DNA from: Porphyromonas somerae DSM 23386
GTDB taxonomy: Bacteria; Bacteroidota; Bacteroidia; Bacteroidales; Porphyromonadaceae
Assembly: GCF_000372405.1 (NCBI RefSeq)
Contig: NZ_AQVC01000012.1
Coordinates: 1 to 62,729 of the forward strand
Length of the DNA: 62,729 nucleotides
Direction: 5' to 3'
Position 1 is the stretch's first letter. Every line of letters begins with the position of its first letter. The notes beneath the pieces were generated by a model. It did no database searches. It saw only the letters and a program-made list of their open reading frames with translations, and had not been told where the DNA came from. Positions 47,680 through 55,013 of this stretch are shown piece after piece. The translations under genes were made by a program, and so were the position numbers.

Positions 47680-48801
47680 ATGAGGATATTTTATAGAGCT
47701 TTGATTTTGCTCGTTTTGCTTTCTCTGCCCTCTCTAGGCACGATGAGCCAAGCTAGAGATGGCAAAGGGCGTTTTGTGGTTGTTGTTGATGCCGGTCATG
47801 GTGGTAAGGATAGCGGGGCCGTGGGTAAACGCTCAAAGGAGAAAAATATAGTCCTAGATGTAGCTCTAAAGGTGGGTGAGCGTATCAATGTACTAAACCC
47901 CAATATCGTGGTCTATTACACTCGAAAGGATGACCGATTTATTGGTCTCCAGCAGCGAGCAGACTTTGCCAATAAAAAGAAAGCAGACTTATTTGTATCC
48001 GTTCATGCCAATTCGCATAAAACTTCTCGTCCTCATGGCTCCGAGACTTATGTGCTTGGATTGCACCGAACTCAAGATAACCTTGATGTGGCAATGAAGG
48101 AGAACTCTGTGATCCTCTATGAGAAAGACCATGGAGCTATCTATAAAGGTTTTGACCCTAATGAATCGGAAAGCTATATCATATTCAACTTTATTCAAAA
48201 TAAGCATCTCTCCTCTAGTATCGACTTAGCAGAGTTGATACAAGGTGGTATGGTCAATGGGGGGTTAGGTAACCGCGGAGTGAAACAAGCTGGTTTTTTG
48301 GTGCTGAGGGAAGTCGCTATGCCTAGTGTGCTGGTGGAGCTTGGCTTTATCTCTAATCCTTCTGATGAAGAGTATATGTTGTCGAAGAATGGGTCGAGAA
48401 AACTAGCCCAAAGTATCGCACAGGCAGTAGTCGACTACGAAGCTAAGATATCTGGTCGTGGAGGCGGAAACACTAAGGGTAAGGAGGTAGTGGCTGAGAA
48501 TGCACCCGAGGTTGCCTCGCAGTCAGTAATGACCAAATCCGATGGTAAGGCCGTTGCCGGAGAAATACATTATCGAGTACAGGTAATGGCAGATACAAGA
48601 AAGCTAAAACCAAGTTATTTCGGCTCATATAGGGATGTAGTAAAAGTAACTAAGGAGGGTAAGTATTACAAGTACACCTTTTATGATACCACTAGTCTAG
48701 ATGAGGCAAAAGGCTATCAGCGTGATTTGAGACGGAAGTATAAAGATTGCTTTATTGTAGGCTTTGATGGTGAAGGTAACAAGGTAGGTAGTTATTATTA
48801 A
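47680..48801 (+). CDS. N-acetylmuramoyl-L-alanine amidase, exported
   Basis: This 373-aa amidase_3 (AmiC/LytC-type) zinc enzyme cuts the amide bond between muramic acid and the stem peptide. An N-terminal hydrophobic signal (ALILLVLLSLPSLG) sends it to the periplasm. Zinc ligands and the active site lie in VVVDAGHGGKDSGAVG, the segment LFVSVHANSHK and the catalytic Glu of SVLVELGFISNPSDE. The C terminus (about 300-370, HYRVQVMADTRKL to FIVGFDGEG) has the size and beta pattern of a SPOR-like peptidoglycan-binding domain, suggesting a role at the division septum. The upstream promoter shows that the ATG at 47680, not 47560, is the start. It heads a long operon. Confidence 0.92.
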   Translation: MRIFYRALILLVLLSLPSLGTMSQARDGKGRFVVVVDAGHGGKDSGAVGKRSKEKNIVLDVALKVGERINVLNPNIVVYYTRKDDRFIGLQQRADFANKKKADLFVSVHANSHKTSRPHGSETYVLGLHRTQDNLDVAMKENSVILYEKDHGAIYKGFDPNESESYIIFNFIQNKHLSSSIDLAELIQGGMVNGGLGNRGVKQAGFLVLREVAMPSVLVELGFISNPSDEEYMLSKNGSRKLAQSIAQAVVDYEAKISGRGGGNTKGKEVVAENAPEVASQSVMTKSDGKAVAGEIHYRVQVMADTRKLKPSYFGSYRDVVKVTKEGKYYKYTFYDTTSLDEAKGYQRDLRRKYKDCFIVGFDGEGNKVGSYY

Positions 48802-48825
48802 TGACAAGGGAGATAAGAATAACAC

Positions 48826-49518
48826 ATGAAGAATAAACATTATTCCTCGCACAGTAAGATGGCGGATTTGGTGAGTGAACACTATAATATCCTGCTACTT
48901 ATCTATAGATTTGATATCCCATTGGGAGTCGGTGAGCGGACGATCAAAGAGATTTGTGATGAACATGGTGTTGATGTGGATACTTTCCTTTTTGTGGTCC
49001 ATTTTATTCTCTTTGATGAGGGGGTAGGGCAGAAAGGGTTGTACAAAAAACTATCAATACCGCTACTAATTCGTTTCCTTAGAAATAGCCACAGCTACTT
49101 CCTTGATTTCAGGCTTCCTGAGATCCGAAGAAATATGTTGGAAGCTATTGAGCAGGCCCCTGAGGATATAAGGTTTGTGATTCAGAAGTACTTTGATAAT
49201 TATGAAAAGGAAGTGTTTCAGCATATGAAGTATGAGGATGAGGTGGTTTTCCCATACGTTGAGTCACTTCTGGAGGGAGCTAATGACCTAGAGTATTCTA
49301 TCCGAACTTTTGAGAAGCGTCACGACCAAGTGGAGCTAAAAATGCTGGAGCTTAAGAATATATTTATTAAGTACTATCCGATGGAGATGGACTTCAAGGT
49401 AAATAATGTGCTTCATGATCTCTTTACCTGTAGTGAGGAGCTTCACATTCATAATGATGTGGAAGATCATATCCTCATTCCTTGTGTAAGAGAAATGGAG
49501 GAAGACAAGCTAAATTAG
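48826..49518 (+). CDS. Hemerythrin-domain protein, RIC/YtfE-like
   Basis: The 230-aa protein resembles RIC (repair of iron centres) di-iron proteins, which protect Fe-S enzymes from nitric oxide and peroxide. The N-terminal segment GERTIKEICDEHGVDVDTFL recalls the ScdA/RIC helical domain. The hemerythrin four-helix bundle provides HSYFLDFRLPEI, the two HxxxE motifs HMKYE (with VVFPYVE) and HNDVE (with HILIPCV) and an intervening KRHDQ, so the usual His/Glu ligands are present. It is followed by a LuxR regulator 12 nt downstream and lies in an operon with hemW, consistent with an Fe-S or haem stress role. Confidence 0.85.
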   Translation: MKNKHYSSHSKMADLVSEHYNILLLIYRFDIPLGVGERTIKEICDEHGVDVDTFLFVVHFILFDEGVGQKGLYKKLSIPLLIRFLRNSHSYFLDFRLPEIRRNMLEAIEQAPEDIRFVIQKYFDNYEKEVFQHMKYEDEVVFPYVESLLEGANDLEYSIRTFEKRHDQVELKMLELKNIFIKYYPMEMDFKVNNVLHDLFTCSEELHIHNDVEDHILIPCVREMEEDKLN

Positions 49519-49530
49519 AGCATTCTGTAT

Positions 49531-50124
49531 ATGAGATATTCGGTATTGGTGGCTGTGGGGGATGCTGGGCGTGCGCATTATATTGAGCATTTGCTCCAAA
49601 GACAGACGACCTTCCATTTGGGGTTAAATATGCTAGCAGATCCCTATAGGCTACTAGAGAGTTATAAGGAGGTGTTGCCTGACTTGCTGATTGTATCTCC
49701 CGACGTGGTTTCTGATCCAATGGTGCCTATCTTGAAGGAAGCACTTGGAAATGATGAGTTGAGGATCGTATCTTATTGTACCACATTGGCTGAAGCAGAG
49801 CTCTCAAAGAATTTTGATGGAAAAATCCTCTCAACAGATGGGGGGAATGAAGTCTCTAATATGCTTGAGAGTGTACTAGAAGTGGATGGAAGCAATGCAG
49901 AGGAGATGGTGCTGACACCTAGGGAGCAAGAGGTAGTGGTAGCAGTGGTGAAGGGGCTTACTAATAAGGAGATAGCCGAGAAGTTTTTCCTCTCTACCCA
50001 TACGATCATTACCCACCGGCGCAATATAGCACGCAAACTCAATATTCATAGCCCTTCTGGTCTCACAATTTATGCCATAATGAATAAATTGGTAACGCTT
50101 GACGATGTGAAGGATCACATATAG
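49531..50124 (+). CDS. LuxR-type regulator with degenerate receiver domain
   Basis: The 197-aa protein has a C-terminal LuxR/NarL helix-turn-helix: LTPREQEVVVAVVKGLTNKE and IAEKFFLSTHTIITHRRNIA. The N-terminal 110 residues have the length of a receiver domain, but the phosphate-acceptor region reads DLLIVSPD and the acidic start pair is missing (VLVAVGDAG), so classical phosphorylation is unlikely. It probably responds to another signal, perhaps through the RIC-like protein next to it, and binds DNA as a dimer. Targets are unknown. Confidence 0.85.
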   Translation: MRYSVLVAVGDAGRAHYIEHLLQRQTTFHLGLNMLADPYRLLESYKEVLPDLLIVSPDVVSDPMVPILKEALGNDELRIVSYCTTLAEAELSKNFDGKILSTDGGNEVSNMLESVLEVDGSNAEEMVLTPREQEVVVAVVKGLTNKEIAEKFFLSTHTIITHRRNIARKLNIHSPSGLTIYAIMNKLVTLDDVKDHI

Positions 50125-50131
50125 TGCGACT

Positions 50132-51256
50132 ATGGCTGGTATTTATGTTCACGTTCCTTTTTGTCAGAAAAAGTGCCTGTACTGTGATTTTTACTCTGTG
50201 GCCAACAGCCGTGAGGTCGTTCGCTATGTAAAGGCGTTAAAGATTGAGGCACAAAAGCGAGCTTATGAGCTCGGAGGAATGGACATTGAGACCATCTACT
50301 TTGGCGGTGGAACCCCTTCTTTATTGCCACACCATTATATCGGAGAGATAGTAGGAGTATTGCGAAGCCATTACAACGTTTCACCATCGGCTGAGATATC
50401 ATTTGAGTGTAACCCTGGTGACGTTGGAAAGGTAGATATTGAGCATCTGCTCTCCTATGGTGTCAATCGTTTTAGTATCGGGGCTCAGTCTTTCCACGAT
50501 CGGTTGCTTCAAAAGCTAGGTCGCCGGCATAGCCATCAGGAGATCATTGGTCTCTTTGAGAGCCTACGTCAAGCCGGAGTAAATAATATCTCTCTTGACT
50601 TAATATACAGCATTCCTACTGAGGAGCTCAAAGAGCTAAGGGAGGATTTAGACCAATTGGTCTCACTTTCTCCAGAGCATATTTCTACTTATGATCTTAT
50701 CTATGAGGAGGGAACTCCACTTTATGAGATGCGTAGTAAGGGAGAAATCAACGAGCTGAGTGAGGAGGTTTCTATAGAGATGGCACATACTGTGAGGCAG
50801 GTGCTAACCGAGGCGGGCTATCAGCACTACGAGATATCCAACTTCGCAAAACCCTCTTTTCGTTCTAGGCACAATAGCAACTATTGGAGTGGGGTGCCCT
50901 ATATCGGATTAGGTCCTTCCGCTCATAGTTATGTAGCTCCTTGGCGCTCGTGGAATGCTAGTTCCTTGCCACTATATACCGATCAATTGCTTACAGGTGC
51001 AGGTTTTTTATCCCGTGAGATTGAGTATATTACCCCAGAGATGGAGTATGAAGAGTTTCTCCTAACACGCTTACGAACAGCTGAGGGAATATCTATTGCA
51101 GAGATGGAGAAAAAAAACTTTGCTATTCCAGAAAAGTCACTTTTCAGGCTAGTGGATGAAGAACTCCTAAAGCAATGGGGCGATCGCTTTGCCCTTACTG
51201 ATAAGGGCTGGGACTTCGCCGATAGAGTACTATTGGAGTTGGCGATGAATGACTAG
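50132..51256 (+). CDS. hemW: HemW-type radical SAM protein
   Basis: The 374-aa radical SAM protein has the cluster motif CQKKCLYCDFYS (C-x3-C-x2-C, about residues 11-18). It continues with IYFGGGTPSLLP, FECNPGDV, GVNRFSIGAQSFHDRLLQ and the HemW C-terminal winged domain (AHSYVAPWRSWNASSLP, and EEFLLTRLRTAEGIS). It is often annotated as coproporphyrinogen oxidase, but the HemW group is a haem chaperone, and the extra Cys of HemN before the cluster motif is absent. It follows the LuxR gene by 7 nt. Confidence 0.92.
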   Translation: MAGIYVHVPFCQKKCLYCDFYSVANSREVVRYVKALKIEAQKRAYELGGMDIETIYFGGGTPSLLPHHYIGEIVGVLRSHYNVSPSAEISFECNPGDVGKVDIEHLLSYGVNRFSIGAQSFHDRLLQKLGRRHSHQEIIGLFESLRQAGVNNISLDLIYSIPTEELKELREDLDQLVSLSPEHISTYDLIYEEGTPLYEMRSKGEINELSEEVSIEMAHTVRQVLTEAGYQHYEISNFAKPSFRSRHNSNYWSGVPYIGLGPSAHSYVAPWRSWNASSLPLYTDQLLTGAGFLSREIEYITPEMEYEEFLLTRLRTAEGISIAEMEKKNFAIPEKSLFRLVDEELLKQWGDRFALTDKGWDFADRVLLELAMND

Positions 51257-51301
51257 ACAATTGCTTTTTTATGAGCGTTAATCATTAATGATATAAGGAA
51301 T

Positions 51302-51850
51302 ATGTTTTCACATTTGACTTTTTTATCTCGAAAGAGAAGGAGCGTACGCGAGTATGCCAACCAACCTGTCGATTCGGAAGTGCTAAAGGATATATTGGAG
51401 GCGGGGCTAAGGGCACCTACATCTAAGAATAGCAGAAGCACTCGATTCTTTGTGGTTGAGGATAAGCAGCTGCTCAAAGACTTTAGTGAATGCCGAGAGC
51501 GCGGGAGCCAGTTTTTGTCTGGTGCTCCAGTTGCCATTGTGGTGTGTAGCGATAGCAATAAGAGCAAGCGCCCTTATTCGGATTGTGCTATAGCTGCCTC
51601 CTTTATTCAGCTAGCAGTGACTGATCACGACCTTGGCTCTTGCTGGTGCCATATAGAGGACAGCCCTTCGCCCAAAGGAGCTACTGCCGAGGAGTATATC
51701 AAGTACAAGCTAGATTTGCCCGATAGCTATAAAGTACTCTGCATTATAGGCATAGGGGAGGTGGCAAAAGCCGATATGCTTAAGCCACGTGAACGAGAGG
51801 TGGAGTGGGAGCGTCTTTTTGTAGGAAGGTATGAGGAAAGAGAGCTTTAA
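51302..51850 (+). CDS. Nitroreductase family flavoprotein
   Basis: This 182-aa FMN-dependent reductase shows FLSRKRRSVREYANQPV (the phosphate-contact region), ILEAGLRAPTSKNSRSTRF and IGIGEVAKADMLKPRE. The Cys-rich stretch GSCWCHIEDSPSPKG occupies the region between the core helices. Substrate unknown; such proteins reduce nitro groups, quinones or flavins. Its end overlaps the next gene by 20 bp, showing translational coupling. Confidence 0.9.
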   Translation: MFSHLTFLSRKRRSVREYANQPVDSEVLKDILEAGLRAPTSKNSRSTRFFVVEDKQLLKDFSECRERGSQFLSGAPVAIVVCSDSNKSKRPYSDCAIAASFIQLAVTDHDLGSCWCHIEDSPSPKGATAEEYIKYKLDLPDSYKVLCIIGIGEVAKADMLKPREREVEWERLFVGRYEEREL

Positions 51851-52604
51851 TTTCGCCTTAGTGGGTAGCGGCAGAGTGGCTACTCACTTGGCGGAAGCGT
51901 TAGTGAAGGGTGGGGTAACTTGCTCGGCACTATACAGCCCTACCAAGTCACACGCGACCGCATTGGCACAGAAGATAGGTGCCGAAACTGTTGACTCCAT
52001 TGATCAGCTAGCTGACTTGCCAGTTGATTTTGTCTTGATTGCAGTCAAAGATGATGCGATTGGTGAAGTAGCAAGTCATTTCCCTAGTGATTATAGCGGT
52101 GTAGTGTTGCATACCTCAGGCGGAACTTCAATAGATGCCTTGACGCCCATCAAGAATCGAGGAGTACTCTATCCGATGCAGACCTTCTCTGAAAATAGAG
52201 AGCTGGTGATTTCCGAGATCCCTATTTTTCCAGAAGCCAATACCCAGAAATGTCAAGAGGTCATCGGCAAAATCACGAATGCGTTATGCAGCAGACAAGT
52301 ACATTATCTATCTAGTAAGGAGAGAGTGAAGCTGCATTTAGCCTCTGTTTTTGCGTGCAATTTCGTTAATCATCTCTACTCCATTTCCGATGAAGTATTG
52401 CACGATATTGGACTAGACTTTCAGTTGCTGGGTCCTTTAGTCAAGGAGACCTTAAATAAAGCGTTATCAGCTTCGCCCAAGGAGGTACAAACAGGGCCCG
52501 CTATTCGGCACGACTATCGGACTATCGATCGCCATTTGGCACTTCTTCAAGGTCAATCACGTGAGATCTATGAGGTGCTGACTAAGTCAATTATGAATCA
52601 TTGA
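51831..52604 (+). CDS. Rossmann-fold DUF2520 protein
   Basis: The 257-aa protein has an N-terminal NAD(P)-binding Rossmann domain (FALVGSGRVATHLAEALVKG) and a helical DUF2520 domain (VHYLSSKERVKLHLASVFAC, then LVKETLNKALSASPKEVQTG and the conserved GPAIRHDYRTIDRHL). It resembles pyrroline-5-carboxylate reductase/F420-type oxidoreductases. The reaction is unknown. It overlaps the nitroreductase gene and precedes a KdsC-like phosphatase, an order I recall as common in Bacteroidota. Confidence 0.88.
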   Translation: MRKESFNFALVGSGRVATHLAEALVKGGVTCSALYSPTKSHATALAQKIGAETVDSIDQLADLPVDFVLIAVKDDAIGEVASHFPSDYSGVVLHTSGGTSIDALTPIKNRGVLYPMQTFSENRELVISEIPIFPEANTQKCQEVIGKITNALCSRQVHYLSSKERVKLHLASVFACNFVNHLYSISDEVLHDIGLDFQLLGPLVKETLNKALSASPKEVQTGPAIRHDYRTIDRHLALLQGQSREIYEVLTKSIMNH

Positions 52605-52615
52605 TTTACTTAAAT

Positions 52616-53140
52616 ATGAGTTCTTTTCCAACGGATCTAAACCATATCAAAGGAGTTTTATTTGATGTCGATGGGGTGCTCTCGAGAGTCACCACCCATA
52701 TCAATAGCGAGGGGGTGCCAGAGCGAACTGTCAATGTACGAGATGGTTATGCGATACGAGAAGCCTGTAGGCAAGGACTTGTGCTCGGGATCATCTCCGG
52801 AGGTTATTCCGATAGTGTGCCGAAGCGATACAAAGGGCTGGGCATCCAACATATCTATATGGGGGCTGGTCTTAAAATCGATGCTCTTAATGACTTCTTG
52901 CAGAAGACTGGTCTTAAAGCATCTGAATGCCTATTTTGTGGTGATGACATCCCCGACATTCCAGTGATGAAAGCTTGTGGTTTTTCGGTGGCTCCTAAGG
53001 ACGCTTCACCAGAGACCAAAGCAATTGCTAGCCACATTGTTCCTATTAATGGAGGTGAAGGGGTAGCACGTGCTGTGATCGAAGAGGTGCTAAAAATGAA
53101 AGGATTATGGCTCAATGATGAGCACGCATTTGGTTGGTAA
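52616..53140 (+). CDS. KdsC-like HAD phosphatase
   Basis: The 174-aa haloacid-dehalogenase phosphatase has the nucleophile motif LFDVDGVLS, then GIISGGYSDSVPKR and the acidic Mg-binding segment FCGDDIPDIPVM. Length and motifs match 3-deoxy-D-manno-octulosonate-8-phosphate phosphatase (KdsC), which forms Kdo for lipopolysaccharide. Some relatives of this size act on other sugar phosphates. The ATG at 52616 is preferred over a TTG at 52601 that overlaps the previous stop. Confidence 0.87.
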   Translation: MSSFPTDLNHIKGVLFDVDGVLSRVTTHINSEGVPERTVNVRDGYAIREACRQGLVLGIISGGYSDSVPKRYKGLGIQHIYMGAGLKIDALNDFLQKTGLKASECLFCGDDIPDIPVMKACGFSVAPKDASPETKAIASHIVPINGGEGVARAVIEEVLKMKGLWLNDEHAFGW

Positions 53141-53142
53141 AT

Positions 53143-53757
53143 ATGACAAATGATGGAAAAGTGGCACATCCACTAGAAGCAAGGTTAAGAGGGCTCCATA
53201 TCATTCTTGGCTCCCAATCTCCTCGCAGGGTAGAACTACTAAAACAGCTGGGGCTCACCTTTGAGGTGCGCCCTAGCCACGCACCAGAGGATCACATTGA
53301 AGTGCAGGACCCGCATGAAGTGCCATTGGTATTGGCAAGTCGCAAGGCTGAGTTCTTACTCCCTCAATTACACCCCAATGATCTACTGATTACAGCAGAT
53401 ACAGTAGTGGTCTTGGAGGGGCAGATTCTTGAGAAACCCCACAGCCTCGACGAGGCGGTCACCTATCTCAATAGATTGTCTGGAAAGTGGCATCAGGTAA
53501 TTACAGGTTATTGCCTTACAATGTCTGATCGACAGTTCAAAGCGAGCGTGACGAGCGATATACTCTTCGACCATTTGACCGAAGAGGAGATTAGCTACTA
53601 TGTCAATCAGTATGAGGTCTTGGATAAAGCTGGGGCTTATGGTATTCAGGATTGGATAGGGTTGATTGGAGTTAAGGAGATTCAAGGCTCCTACCACATT
53701 GTAATGGGGCTGCCTACGGCTCATCTTTATCAGCATCTCAAGGAGTTTCTACCCTAA
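53143..53757 (+). CDS. maf: Maf-family nucleotide pyrophosphatase
   Basis: This 204-aa protein hydrolyses non-canonical or UTP/dTTP-type nucleotides, preventing misincorporation, and has been linked to septum inhibition. It has LGSQSPRRVELLKQLG (N-terminal SxSxRR motif), VRPSHAPED, ITADTVVVLEGQILEKP and YGIQDWIGLIGVKEIQGSYHIVMGLP, all standard Maf motifs. The start is the ATG 2 nt after the KdsC-like stop. It is the last gene of the long run that begins with the amidase. Confidence 0.93.
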   Translation: MTNDGKVAHPLEARLRGLHIILGSQSPRRVELLKQLGLTFEVRPSHAPEDHIEVQDPHEVPLVLASRKAEFLLPQLHPNDLLITADTVVVLEGQILEKPHSLDEAVTYLNRLSGKWHQVITGYCLTMSDRQFKASVTSDILFDHLTEEEISYYVNQYEVLDKAGAYGIQDWIGLIGVKEIQGSYHIVMGLPTAHLYQHLKEFLP

Positions 53758-53827
53758 TTATTGCCTCTTTGCCTTAGTAAACAGTAATTTCTTATTGCAA
53801 ATTCGTGGCAAATAGCAATTATTGTGT

Positions 53828-53835
53828 TATCTTTG
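53828..53835 (+). promoter_or_regulatory. -7 element for the tRNA-Pro/tRNA-Arg pair
   Basis: TATCTTTG lies 15 nt before the tRNA-Pro 5' end. No TTG at 20-bp spacing. Confidence 0.55.
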
Positions 53836-53850
53836 CACACAGTAAAAGTT

Positions 53851-53926
53851 CGGGATGTAGCTCAGTCCGGTTTAGAGTACACGTCTGGGGGGCGTGGGGT
53901 CGCTGGTTCGAATCCAGTCATCCCGA
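53851..53926 (+). tRNA. tRNA-Pro (anticodon GGG)
   Basis: A 7-bp acceptor stem (CGGGATG / CATCCCG), anticodon stem CACGT/GCGTG and loop CTGGGGG give GGG. The T arm has GGTTCGAATCC and the discriminator is A. 76 nt. Confidence 0.92.
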
Positions 53927-53975
53927 CTATTTTATAAAGCTTCTTTCGAAGCAATCTAGGTTAAATAGATGGATT

Positions 53976-54049
53976 GGTTGGGTAGCTCAGCTGGATAGAG
54001 CAATAGCCTTCTAAGCTATCGGTCATGGGTTCGAATCCCATCCCAATCA
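53976..54049 (+). tRNA. tRNA-Arg (anticodon TCT)
   Basis: Acceptor stem GGTTGGG/CCCAATC (one G.T pair), anticodon stem ATAGC/GCTAT and loop CTTCTAA give TCT. The T arm has GGTTCGAATCC. It lies 49 nt after tRNA-Pro and is probably on the same transcript. Confidence 0.92.
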
Positions 54050-54085
54050 CACATTGAGCCACTCGTGGCACTAAAGTTTTAGGTC

Positions 54086-54126
54086 GCCTCATCGGTATCT
54101 TTCTGATGCTGATGAGGCTATTTTAT
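54086..54126 (+). terminator. Terminator of the tRNA-Pro/Arg transcript
   Basis: GCCTCATC pairs with GATGAGGC round a 17-nt loop, followed by TATTTTATTT. Confidence 0.75.
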
Positions 54127-54133
54127 TTATAGA

Positions 54134-54261
54134 GTTGTACGAAGGTGCTCAGCCCTCTTGTCTATGGTATATATTTGTCCGACCCACAAAGGGTCGTGAG
54201 GTAGGGGATGCTTGAAACAACAATCGGGTAGAGCGTTTTATAACCATCTGATATTCAGTGC
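54134..54261. repeat. Dispersed-repeat debris upstream of tetrad locus B
   Basis: GTTGTACGAAGGTGCTCAGCCC at 54134-54155 recurs near the right edge of the window (62697 onward). TTGTCCGACCCACAAAGGGT (54175 onward) matches segments at 60880-60904 and 62410-62435. A TTTTATAACCATCTGATATT segment (54236-54261) matches one before tetrad locus C. There is no ORF of note, so it is a composite of repeat pieces. Confidence 0.6.
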
Positions 54262-54281
54262 CCTTATCTGAGCAAAAATTG

Positions 54282-54369
54282 AGATGCAACTAAGCAATTA
54301 CTTAGTTGCATCTCGCCGTTTGCTTAGTTGCATCTCGTCAATTGGTTAGTTGCAACTCAACTTTTAGCC
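54282..54369. repeat. 22-bp tetrad repeat, locus B
   Basis: Four 22-bp units begin at 54282, 54304, 54326 and 54348. Each starts AG(A/T)TGCA(A/T)CT, with variable 12-bp segments AAGCAATTACTT, CGCCGTTTGCTT and CGTCAATTGGTT. The last unit ends CAACTTTTAGCC, as at the other loci. Confidence 0.85.
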
Positions 54370-54428
54370 TCCTACTACGGAGGAAATATTGGGGTGTTTT
54401 GTGAGTCTATATTAAATACCCTCTTATT

Positions 54429-54598
54429 GAGAGTGTTGCACGAAGTGCCATTCTCGCATATTTGATTCAAATGTGCTGAGACTTTGAACGAAGGATGAGA
54501 TGCAAGGCGCTGAGGATGAGGGCGCTGAGAGCGTACTCACGTACGTGACCGAGCCCGAATTCCGAAGGCAACGCCGCAGATCGCCTTCGTGCAACAGT
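54429..54598. mobile_element. MITE-like dispersed element, copy 2
   Basis: About 170 bp, inverse to copy 1. The left end reads GAGAGTGTTGCACGAAG and the right end, inverted, GACTGTTGCACGAAG. It shares with copy 1 the core AGCGTACTCACGTACGTGAC and the segment ending CACTTCGTGCAAC. It is flanked by an 8-bp direct repeat CTCTTATT at 54421-54428 and 54599-54606, the expected mark of a transposition event. There is no transposase, so it must be mobilised in trans if it still moves. Confidence 0.75.
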
Positions 54599-54633
54599 CT
54601 CTTATTAGTGGAGTGGTGCTGCTTGTGTGTGAA

Positions 54634-54676
54634 AAATAAGAGAGTTGGATAAATTGTATATCCAACTCTCTTATTT
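54634..54676 (-). terminator. Terminator of the tRNA-Leu/tRNA-Gly transcript
   Basis: A long stem (AAATAAGAGAGTTGGA and complement) round a short AT-rich loop lies 8 nt past the tRNA-Gly 3' end on the minus strand, with T residues after it. Confidence 0.85.
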
Positions 54677-54683
54677 ACTTTAG

Positions 54684-54756
54684 AGCGGTAGGCGAGGTTC
54701 GAACTCGTGACCTTTGGCTTGGGAAGCCAATGCTCTACCAACTGAGCTACTACCGC
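54684..54756 (-). tRNA. tRNA-Gly (anticodon CCC)
   Basis: Minus strand: acceptor GCGGTAG with its 3' complement, D arm GCTCAGTTGGTAGAGC, anticodon stem TTGGC/GCCAA with loop TTCCCAA giving CCC, T arm AGTTCGAACCT. 73 nt, discriminator T. Confidence 0.9.
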
Positions 54757-54770
54757 AAGTGCATATCTTG

Positions 54771-54856
54771 TACCCGAAGCGGGACTTGAACCCGCACAGC
54801 CATTGCTGGCCAAAGGAGTTTAAGTCCTTCGTGTCTACCGATTCCACCATCCGGGC
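54771..54856 (-). tRNA. tRNA-Leu (anticodon TAA)
   Basis: Minus strand: an 86-nt class II tRNA with acceptor GCCCGGA, D arm with GGTAGACAC, anticodon loop CTTAAAC giving TAA, a long variable arm (TGGCCAGCAATGGCTG region) and T arm GGTTCAAGTCC. It lies 14 nt upstream of tRNA-Gly and shares its transcript. Confidence 0.93.
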
Positions 54857-54876
54857 TCGTATCCTTAATTGCTCTG

Positions 54877-54907
54877 CAAAGGTAATCTAAATTTCTCAAT
54901 TATACAA
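54877..54907 (-). promoter_or_regulatory. Promoter of the tRNA-Leu/tRNA-Gly transcript
   Basis: On the minus strand TTG (plus 54905-54907), a 20-bp gap and TACCTTTG (plus 54877-54884), 21 nt from the tRNA-Leu 5' end. Confidence 0.8.
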
Positions 54908-54979
54908 TGAGAGGCGTTGCTTCTTTCTATCCATATGTTAATAGGTCGTTGACCTAATACACTCAATTCCTTTTTTCAC

Positions 54980-54987
54980 TACCTTTG
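54980..54987 (+). promoter_or_regulatory. Putative -7 element for the secreted 170-aa protein
   Basis: TACCTTTG 27 nt before the ATG; no TTG at -33 spacing. Confidence 0.5.
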
Positions 54988-55013
54988 CGATAGATTTATC
55001 AACATTTAATTAC

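Noticed and set aside
54424-54813. 129-codon minus-strand protein
   Set aside because: It overlaps two tRNA genes and a MITE copy; its codons are those of the RNAs and the repeat.
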